From Enterobacter sp. CC120223-11 (GTDB taxonomy: Bacteria; Pseudomonadota; Gammaproteobacteria; Enterobacterales; Enterobacteriaceae): 64,000 nucleotides of DNA. The notes under the pieces were generated by a model, which did no database searches, had not been told where the DNA came from, and saw nothing but the letters and a program-made list of their open reading frames with translations. Positions 57,981 through 64,000 of this stretch are shown piece after piece (within the stretch, counting starts at the first letter, position 1; each line of letters begins with the position of its first letter). The stretch covers positions 62,001 through 126,000 of the forward strand of contig NZ_OBEF01000009.1 of assembly GCF_900215375.1 (NCBI RefSeq), in the 5' to 3' direction. Made by a program: the position numbers and the translations under genes.

Positions 57981-59255
57981 TTAGCCCAGCAGTGTGCGCA
58001 AATGCGCGGCAACGCTGTCCTGCGTTACAGTCGTCTGCTCACCAGAGCGCAAATCTTTCACCACCACGTTGCCGTCGGTCACTTCCGATTCACCCAGCAC
58101 CAGCGCGACGCGAGCGCCCCACTTATCGGCACGAGCAAACTGCTTCTTGAAGTTACCGCCGCCGTGGTTAGTCATCAGTTTGATGGCTGGCAGCTGGTCA
58201 CGCAGGGCCTCGGCCAGGCGCAATGCAGCAGACTGAGTACCGGTGCCTGACGCGACCAGGTATATATCGACAACAGGATCGGCCTTAAATTCCGGATTCA
58301 CTGCCTGAACCAGTAAAACTAAACGTTCGAGGCCCATCGCGAAGCCCACGGAAGGCGTAGGACGCCCGCCCAGCTGCTCGACTAAACCGTCGTAACGGCC
58401 GCCCGCACAGACCGTGCCCTGCGAGCCGAGGCTGCTGGTCACCCATTCGAAAACGGTGCGGTTGTAATAGTCAAGACCGCGCACCAGGCGCTGGTTAACC
58501 GTATAGGCGATGCCCGCTTCATCCAGCAGCGCGCAAAGGCCCGCAAAGTGTTCGCGGGAGTCTTCGTCGAGATAATCCCCCAGCGCTGGCGCGTTATCGA
58601 GCAGCGCCTGAACGTCCGGATTCTTGGAATCCAGCACGCGCAGCGGATTGGTATACATGCGACGTTTGCAGTCTTCGTCGAGCTTATCTTTGAACTGTTC
58701 GAGGTACGCAACCAGCGCTTCACGGTAGTTAGCGCGAGCCTCCAGCGAACCGATGGAGTTCAGTTCGAGACGCACATGTTCGGAAATACCCAGTGCACGC
58801 CACCAGCGGGCGGTGAGCAGGATCAGCTCGGCGTCGATGTCCGGGCCCTGCAGGCCAAAGACTTCGCAACCCAGCTGATGGAACTGGCGGTAGCGCCCTT
58901 TTTGCGGACGCTCGTGGCGGAACATCGGGCCAACGTACCACAGACGCTGTTCCTGATTGTACAGAAGACCATGCTCAATGCCGGCGCGTACGCAGCCCGC
59001 AGTGCCTTCAGGCCGCAGCGTCAGGCTGTCGCCGTTGCGGTCCTCAAAGGTATACATCTCTTTTTCAACGACGTCGGTCACTTCGCCGATCGCGCGTTTG
59101 AATAACGGGGTCTGCTCTACAATCGGCAAACGGATTTCGCTGTAACCGTAGCTGCCGAGCACCTGTTTCAGTGTGCCTTCAATGCGCTGCCACAGAGCGG
59201 TTTCGCCCGGCAGGTAATCGTTCATGCCGCGAATGGCTTGAATGTTTTTTGCCAC
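57981..59255 (-). CDS. hisS: Histidine-tRNA ligase
   Basis: HisS charges tRNA-His. It is a class II synthetase and a cytosolic dimer. The GTG at 59255 gives 424 residues beginning [10 protein letters not shown], as in E. coli. Motif 2 ([18 protein letters not shown]), the HisA peptides [12 protein letters not shown] and G-G-R-Y-D-G-L, and motif 3 (G-F-A-M-G-L-E-R-L) are clear. A C-terminal anticodon-binding domain follows. The frame is open 26 codons upstream but without homology. Strong hairpins lie just upstream. Confidence 0.98.
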   Translation of the reverse strand: MAKNIQAIRGMNDYLPGETALWQRIEGTLKQVLGSYGYSEIRLPIVEQTPLFKRAIGEVTDVVEKEMYTFEDRNGDSLTLRPEGTAGCVRAGIEHGLLYNQEQRLWYVGPMFRHERPQKGRYRQFHQLGCEVFGLQGPDIDAELILLTARWWRALGISEHVRLELNSIGSLEARANYREALVAYLEQFKDKLDEDCKRRMYTNPLRVLDSKNPDVQALLDNAPALGDYLDEDSREHFAGLCALLDEAGIAYTVNQRLVRGLDYYNRTVFEWVTSSLGSQGTVCAGGRYDGLVEQLGGRPTPSVGFAMGLERLVLLVQAVNPEFKADPVVDIYLVASGTGTQSAALRLAEALRDQLPAIKLMTNHGGGNFKKQFARADKWGARVALVLGESEVTDGNVVVKDLRSGEQTTVTQDSVAAHLRTLLG

Positions 59256-59276
59256 GTTTTTTCTCTTTATAGATAC

Positions 59277-59341
59277 AAAAATGAACCCTGACGCCCGGGG
59301 CGCCGCGGGTTCAATCATACACGGGAAGCGCATGGCTTCCC
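59277..59341 (-). terminator. Two hairpins between ispG and hisS
   Basis: GGGAAGC/GCTTCCC (59323-59341) lies just after the ispG stop. TGAACCC/GGGTTCA (59282-59313) with a GC-rich inner part follows and is succeeded on the minus strand by TTTTTG. The second has the form of an intrinsic terminator, 27 bases before the hisS start, so hisS probably has its own promoter or is attenuated. Confidence 0.6.
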
Positions 59342-59347
59342 AAGTCG

Positions 59348-60469
59348 TTATTTTGCGTCCACTTCCTGAACGTCAATCCGACGGGTTTCGTCGAGGATGC
59401 TGGCCTTGGCACGAATGCGTGCTTCGAGCTGGCTAATCATGTCGTCGTTGTCGAGGCGGTCTTTACGCACGCCGTCTTCATACAGGCCGCTTTTCTTATT
59501 GCCGCCGGTCACGCCGAGCGTGGAGACCAGCGCTTCGCCAGGACCGTTCACCACGCAGCCGATAATGGACACGTCCATCGGCGTGATGATGTCTTCCAGG
59601 CGCTGTTCCAGCGCGTTAACGGTGCCGATAACGTCGAACTCCTGACGCGAACAGGTCGGGCAGGCAATGAAGTTGATCCCGCGGGCGCGGATACGCAGCG
59701 ATTTGAGAATGTCGAAGCCGACTTTGATCTCTTCCACAGGATCCGCCGCCAGCGAAATACGCAGCGTGTCGCCGATCCCTTCCGAAAGGAGCAGGCCGAG
59801 GCCGATCGCCGATTTAACCGATCCGGCACGCGCGCCGCCTGCTTCGGTGATCCCCAGATGCAGAGGCTGATCGATCTGCTTCGCCAGCAGACGATAGGAT
59901 TCCACCGCCAGGAACACATCAGAGGCTTTTACGCTGACTTTAAACTGATCGAAGTTCAGGCGATCGAGATGATCGACGTGACGCATAGCGGATTCGAGCA
60001 GCGCCTGCGGCGTTGGCTCGCCGTACTTTTCCTGCAGATCTTTTTCCAGCGATCCGGCGTTCACGCCGATGCGGATAGGAATATTTTTGTCACGCGCGCA
60101 GTCGACAACCATGCGAATACGCTCTTCGTTGCCGATATTGCCCGGGTTGATGCGCAGGCAATCAACGCCGTATTCGGCCACTTTCAGCGCGATGCGGTAA
60201 TCGAAGTGAATATCGGCAACCAGCGGGACGCTAACCTGCTGCTTAATCAGCTTGAAAGCTTCGGCGGCATCCATGGTCGGCACGGAGACGCGGACGATAT
60301 CCGCACCCACTCGTTCGAGGGCTTTGATCTGATTGACCGTCGCTTCCACATCTGTGGTGCGCGTGTTGGTCATCGACTGTACGGCGATAGGAGCCCCATC
60401 GCCGATTGGCACGTTACCAACGTAAATACGCGTGGATTTTCTACGTTGAATCGGAGCCTGGTTATGCAT
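59348..60469 (-). CDS. ispG: 4-hydroxy-3-methylbut-2-en-1-yl diphosphate synthase (flavodoxin)
   Basis: IspG converts MEcPP to HMBPP in the MEP isoprenoid pathway using a 4Fe-4S cluster. The 373-residue length is one more than in E. coli. Cluster ligands are Cys270 and Cys273 in A-C-P-T-C-S-R, Cys305 in [10 protein letters not shown], and a downstream Glu. The N-terminal TIM barrel carries [11 protein letters not shown]. It lies 26 bases after rodZ on the same strand. Confidence 0.98.
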   Translation of the reverse strand: MHNQAPIQRRKSTRIYVGNVPIGDGAPIAVQSMTNTRTTDVEATVNQIKALERVGADIVRVSVPTMDAAEAFKLIKQQVSVPLVADIHFDYRIALKVAEYGVDCLRINPGNIGNEERIRMVVDCARDKNIPIRIGVNAGSLEKDLQEKYGEPTPQALLESAMRHVDHLDRLNFDQFKVSVKASDVFLAVESYRLLAKQIDQPLHLGITEAGGARAGSVKSAIGLGLLLSEGIGDTLRISLAADPVEEIKVGFDILKSLRIRARGINFIACPTCSRQEFDVIGTVNALEQRLEDIITPMDVSIIGCVVNGPGEALVSTLGVTGGNKKSGLYEDGVRKDRLDNDDMISQLEARIRAKASILDETRRIDVQEVDAK

Positions 60470-60495
60470 GTAAAATCTCCCGCGTTACGCGTCTG

Positions 60496-61518
60496 TTACT
60501 GAGCCTGGGCCGGTGATTGTTCGGCATTGAGGGTCAGACGTGCAACCTGGTTTGTTCTGATAAAACGGCTGAGATCGACAGGTTTACCCTGGAACTGGAT
60601 CTGCACGGCCGCCGGTGCGCCAATTTTCAGCTTATACGGTGCCTGGCCTTCTAAATTGAGCGTGCCGTCTTTGCGCTGCAGGCCGCTAAACAGCTTTTTG
60701 CCCGTTGAATCGGACACTTCCAGCCAGCAGTCGGCGTTGAAGTTCATCACCAGCGCATTTGGGTTTGCAGACGGTGTGACGGCGGCCTGATCGGTTGGCA
60801 GTGGCGCAGCAGGAGGGGTCGCCGCTGTCGCAGTACTGTCAACGTTCGCCTGAGAAGGAGAAACCACGGCATTGCTTTGCGCATCTGGCGCGGTTGCCGG
60901 AGCCGTTTGCGCAGGCGTGGACTGGGCCGTTGCCGCAGGCGCGTTCGCATCCGCCGGAGCAGGCTGCGAGCTATCCGCCGTCGCGGCTGGTGCCTGATTC
61001 TGTGCCGAACTGGTGTCCAGCGGCACAGACTGGCTGTTGCTGCTGTCGTTGGCATTCAGCTCAGCGCTGGACTGATCCGCCATGGTGGAGATCTCTTCCT
61101 GCTGCGCTTTGTGGTTCTGCCACCACCATGCGCCGGTCAGGCCAATCACCACAAACAGCACCAGCCAGGTAAAGCTCATCAGCCAGCCGTCGCGCTTTTT
61201 ACGGCGCTTGCCCAGGGACATGCTCTGACCCATCGTCACTTTCGCGGCGCGAACAGGCACTTCTTTGGCGAGAATAGGTAAAAGCTCTTCTTCAGGGATA
61301 TGAACAAGACGAGCGTAGGAACGGATATAGCCACGCAGGAACGTTGAAGCAAGATCGGCAGGCGCCTTATCGTCTTCAATATCACGAACCGTGGAAACCT
61401 TCAGGCATAAGCGTTCAGCGACGGCTTGCTGGCTGAGTCCGAGTTGTTCACGGGCCGTACGCAGACGCGTGCCCGTGCTTTGTGCTGCTTTTGGGTCTTG
61501 AGTGGCTTCAGTATTCAT
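60496..61518 (-). CDS. rodZ: Cytoskeleton protein RodZ
   Basis: RodZ anchors MreB to the elongation machinery and keeps the rod shape. The 340-residue protein has a cytosolic helix-turn-helix (residues about 17-85, [12 protein letters not shown]) that binds MreB. One membrane segment lies at residues about 111-133 ([13 protein letters not shown]). A low-complexity Ala/Pro/Gln/Ser periplasmic linker and a C-terminal beta domain ([15 protein letters not shown]) complete it. The length is close to E. coli RodZ (337). It heads the rodZ-ispG pair. Confidence 0.97.
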   Translation of the reverse strand: MNTEATQDPKAAQSTGTRLRTAREQLGLSQQAVAERLCLKVSTVRDIEDDKAPADLASTFLRGYIRSYARLVHIPEEELLPILAKEVPVRAAKVTMGQSMSLGKRRKKRDGWLMSFTWLVLFVVIGLTGAWWWQNHKAQQEEISTMADQSSAELNANDSSNSQSVPLDTSSAQNQAPAATADSSQPAPADANAPAATAQSTPAQTAPATAPDAQSNAVVSPSQANVDSTATAATPPAAPLPTDQAAVTPSANPNALVMNFNADCWLEVSDSTGKKLFSGLQRKDGTLNLEGQAPYKLKIGAPAAVQIQFQGKPVDLSRFIRTNQVARLTLNAEQSPAQAQ

Positions 61519-61783
61519 TCGCTACAGCTGCTGGTACGTAAATTTAAGGTTCTGGTGGCGGAAAACACCGCACCGCGAAACATCTGATTGCCCGTCATCT
61601 GACGGGCACTCTTAACAGGTTCGGCTAACCTTTTGTACGACAGGCTAACCCGTTGTTGCCCCGCTACATACTGCCTCAATCCTGGCAGAAACGCACCGTA
61701 ATTATTAACCGGATCAGTGCGTTTCGGTTATTCCTTAAACATTTTAGACCCCGTGCAGAAAAACGTGCGCGGAGTCCGCTCTG

Positions 61784-62950
61784 TCAGACAGCTTTCACCG
61801 TGATCGGTTCACCCTGCATGCGTTTGCGCATGGTGCGTTTGGTTCGGTCGATGACATCGCCCGCCAGCTGACCACAGGCCGCGTCGATGTCGTCCCCGCG
61901 GGTTTTACGCACGATGGTGGTAAAGCCATAGCCCATCAGTACCTTAGAGAAACGATCGATTCGGCTGTTAGAGCTGCGGCCATACGGCGCGCCCGGGAAC
62001 GGGTTCCACGGAATCAGGTTAATCTTACAAGGCGTGTCTTTCAGCAGCTCTGCCAGCTGATGTGCATGCTCGGTACCGTCGTTGACGTGGTCGAGCATCA
62101 CATATTCGATAGTCACGCGGCCCTGATTGGCGTTAGATTTTTCCAGGTAACGACGCACCGCCGCCAGGAAAGTCTCGATATTGTACTTTTTGTTGATCGG
62201 CACAATTTCATCGCGGATTTCATCGTTTGGCGCATGCAGGGAAATTGCCAGCGCGACGTCGATCATGTCACCAAGCTTATCCAGCGCAGGCACAACGCCC
62301 GAAGTAGACAGAGTTACGCGACGTTTAGACAGGCCGAAACCGAAATCGTCGAGCATGATTTCCATCGCCGGCACCACGTTGGTCAGGTTGAGCAGCGGCT
62401 CGCCCATGCCCATCATCACCACGTTGGTGATCGGACGTACGCCGGTTTTTTTCTGCGCGCCGATGATTTTCGCCGCACGCCAGACCTGGCCAATAATTTC
62501 CGAAACGCGCAGGTTACGGTTAAAGCCCTGCTGCGCCGTCGAGCAGAATTTACACTCCAGCGCACAGCCAACCTGAGAAGAGACGCACAGCGTGGCGCGG
62601 TCGTCTTCCGGGATATAAACCGTTTCAACGCGCTGATCGCCCACAGCGATTGCCCATTTGATGGTGCCATCGGAAGAACGCTGCTCTTCCACCACTTCCG
62701 GGGCACGAATTTCAGCCACTTCTTTGAGCTTACCGCGCAGGACTTTGTTGATGTCGGTCATCTCATCAAAGTCATCACAGCAGTAGTGATACAACCACTT
62801 CATCACCTGATCCGCACGGAACGGTTTTTCGTCTAAGTTTTTGAAAAACTCACGCATCTGCTGACGGTTTAAATCCAGCAGGTTGATTTTTCCATTTTTG
62901 TTTGGCACCGCGGGTGTGATGACTTCAGTGGTATTAACTAATTCAGACAT
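61784..62950 (-). CDS. rlmN: Dual-specificity 23S rRNA/tRNA adenine-C2 methyltransferase
   Basis: RlmN methylates C2 of A2503 in 23S rRNA and of A37 in some tRNAs by radical SAM chemistry. The 388-residue protein carries the cluster cysteines C129, C133 and C136 in the pattern C-x3-C-x2-C. The methyl-carrier cysteine lies near residue 359 in D-I-D-A-A-C-G-Q-L. Further blocks are M-G-M-G-E-P-L-L-N and S-T-S-G. The length is four more than E. coli RlmN. It is separated from rodZ by 265 bases in which I see no gene or clear RNA. Confidence 0.97.
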   Translation of the reverse strand: MSELVNTTEVITPAVPNKNGKINLLDLNRQQMREFFKNLDEKPFRADQVMKWLYHYCCDDFDEMTDINKVLRGKLKEVAEIRAPEVVEEQRSSDGTIKWAIAVGDQRVETVYIPEDDRATLCVSSQVGCALECKFCSTAQQGFNRNLRVSEIIGQVWRAAKIIGAQKKTGVRPITNVVMMGMGEPLLNLTNVVPAMEIMLDDFGFGLSKRRVTLSTSGVVPALDKLGDMIDVALAISLHAPNDEIRDEIVPINKKYNIETFLAAVRRYLEKSNANQGRVTIEYVMLDHVNDGTEHAHQLAELLKDTPCKINLIPWNPFPGAPYGRSSNSRIDRFSKVLMGYGFTTIVRKTRGDDIDAACGQLAGDVIDRTKRTMRKRMQGEPITVKAV

Positions 62951-62996
62951 AATGTTTTCCGGCCTCGTTATTACACGTTATGGCCCCTGGAGGGTT

Positions 62997-63040
62997 GAAA
63001 AAGAAACGCCCCGGCGAGCAGTGGCTCATCCGGGGGCGTT
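62997..63040 (-). terminator. Intrinsic terminator of ndk
   Basis: AACGCCCCGG (63005-63014) pairs with CCGGGGGCGTT (63030-63040) with a one-base bulge. A T-rich tract (TTTCTTTTTC) follows on the minus strand. It lies between the ndk stop and the rlmN start. Confidence 0.75.
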
Positions 63041-63112
63041 GCATTGTACAAATTCTGGCGCACAGATGCCACGTTTGCACGCGACATCAGCGAAATAAAG
63101 TGTAATGCCCGA

Positions 63113-63544
63113 TTAACGGGTACGCGCGCAAACTTCGCCTTCTGCGAAGAAGTAAGCGATTTCACGCTTCGCAGATTCAACGGAGTCGGAACCGTGGGTG
63201 CCGTTCTCGGTGAAGCTGTCTGCGTAATCCGCGCGCAGGGTACCTGCCAGGGCGTTAGCCGGATTGGTTGCACCCAGCAGATCGCGGTGACGCTGCACTG
63301 CGTTTTCGCATTCCAGGACGGAAACAACGATTGGGCCGGAGGTCATGAACTCAACCAGGCCGTCGAAGAAAGGTTTACCGTCGTGTTCTGCGTAGAAACC
63401 GCGAGCCTGCTCAACGGTCAGGTGCAGCATTTTGGTACCGACAATTTTGAACCCTGCTGCTTCAAAGCGCGCAAAGATGCTGCCAATAACGTTTTTTGCC
63501 ACCGCGTTTGGCTTGATGATGGAAAAAGTACGTTCAATAGCCAT
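63113..63544 (-). CDS. ndk: Nucleoside diphosphate kinase
   Basis: Ndk equalises nucleoside di- and triphosphates by a phosphohistidine intermediate. The 143-residue length equals that of E. coli Ndk. The active His117 lies in N-G-T-H-G-S-D-S. The start [14 protein letters not shown] and the loop [11 protein letters not shown] are typical. It is cytosolic. A TATAAT on the minus strand at 63601-63606 is a likely -10, about 57 bases upstream. Confidence 0.98.
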   Translation of the reverse strand: MAIERTFSIIKPNAVAKNVIGSIFARFEAAGFKIVGTKMLHLTVEQARGFYAEHDGKPFFDGLVEFMTSGPIVVSVLECENAVQRHRDLLGATNPANALAGTLRADYADSFTENGTHGSDSVESAKREIAYFFAEGEVCARTR

Positions 63545-63702
63545 GATAACCTCTGTTCTGTGTTCTGTTGTTGTGCATACGACTGTATGACCTGGCGCGC
63601 ATTATAATGAGCAATAATGCCTCTGCATATGGACGAAGGTAACATTTTGTTAAAATAAGACGAATTTCAGCAACACGCTTCGCTAAGCCACTGAAAGTCA
63701 AT

Positions 63703-64000
63703 TTATTGCAGGGTAAAGCCTGCCGTCACGGCCTGTCCAGCCTCATCCATCACCACTAACTGATACTCACCTGCGCGCTCGAGCATCAGCGTGGTGTTCG
63801 GCCCGCTGTTCTCCAGCGGCTCGCCGTTAACAAACCACCAGCGGCGCCCTTCCCCGCCCTGAGTCTGCAACGCCAAAGACGCCTGCTTCTCGCCCGGAAG
63901 GCGCTTGATGATGGCCCCTTCCCGCACGCCCGTTAGAGTCAGCGGGATCAGATCCTGCTGGTGCATCGGCGGACAGGTTGTGGATGCCGCGGGCAAACGC
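63703..64000 (-). CDS. pbpC: Penicillin-binding protein 1C, C-terminal part (gene runs off the right edge)
   Basis: About 98 codons are visible, and the frame continues past the window end. The segment has the features of the C-terminal BiPBP_C domain of PbpC: I-I-K-R-L-P-G-E near the middle, W-W-F-V-N-G-E-P-L, and a late A-G-E-Y-Q-L-V-V-M-D-E-A-G-Q. This domain follows the transglycosylase and transpeptidase domains of PBP1C in the periplasm. The position next to ndk matches E. coli, which supports the call; the catalytic domains lie outside the window. Confidence 0.87.
   Translation of the reverse strand, partial: RLPAASTTCPPMHQQDLIPLTLTGVREGAIIKRLPGEKQASLALQTQGGEGRRWWFVNGEPLENSGPNTTLMLERAGEYQLVVMDEAGQAVTAGFTLQ

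Noticed and set aside
61653-61871. 72-codon plus-strand frame between rodZ and rlmN
   Set aside because: It runs into the rlmN gene on the other strand, has no ribosome site, and its composition is not protein-like.

Overview
The window is a bacterial chromosome segment from an enteric gammaproteobacterium of the family Enterobacteriaceae. From about 15.4 kb to the right edge, gene content and order follow the Escherichia coli K-12 purC-dapA-bcp-perM-bepA-hda-upp-purMN-ppk-ppx-guaBA-xseA-der-hisS-ispG-rodZ-rlmN-ndk-pbpC block. The hyf hydrogenase operon, which lies between bcp and perM in E. coli, is absent, and several accessory inserts are present. This suits a member of the Enterobacter/Lelliottia/Leclercia/Kosakonia group, but the genus cannot be fixed by reading alone. 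No rRNA, tRNA, intact insertion sequence, prophage or CRISPR array was seen.

Left accessory region (1-15.3 kb): the 3' part of a DUF2846-type lipoprotein gene; a DUF1398 gene; a short-chain dehydrogenase divergent from a LysR regulator; a YdhP-like MFS exporter divergent from an Lrp/AsnC regulator; and a 9.6-kb gene for a very large type V autotransporter (about 3200 residues).

Core block with inserts (15.3-64 kb): ypfH-tmcA-ypfJ, purC, dapA-bamC, gcvR-bcp, perM, bepA-yfgD. An insert at 26.4-31.1 kb holds a transposase-derived regulator candidate divergent from a three-gene operon (lactose/cellobiose-family PTS EIIC, a glycosylasparaginase and an M17 aminopeptidase). It is followed by hda, upp-uraA, and a second insert with a beta-glucoside kinase and a 6-phospho-beta-glucosidase. 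Next come purMN, ppk-ppx, pdeF (yfgF) and yfgG. A third insert holds an MFS transporter, a DMT exporter and a LysR gene where E. coli has yfgHI. Then follow guaBA, xseA, yfgJ, a fourth insert with one Gfo/Idh/MocA oxidoreductase, and the minus-strand run ndk, rlmN, rodZ, ispG, hisS, yfgM, bamB, der, with the end of pbpC at the right edge.

Functional themes: purine synthesis is dense (purC, purMN, guaBA, each with a PurR-box match). Outer-membrane assembly is represented by bamB, bamC and bepA, which are relevant to inserting the giant autotransporter. There are two separate glycoside-salvage units. The best candidate for an undescribed system is the EIIC/glycosylasparaginase/aminopeptidase operon, which looks built to import and dismantle N-glycan-linked asparagine or short glycopeptides, next to a domesticated IS481-type transposase that may regulate it.
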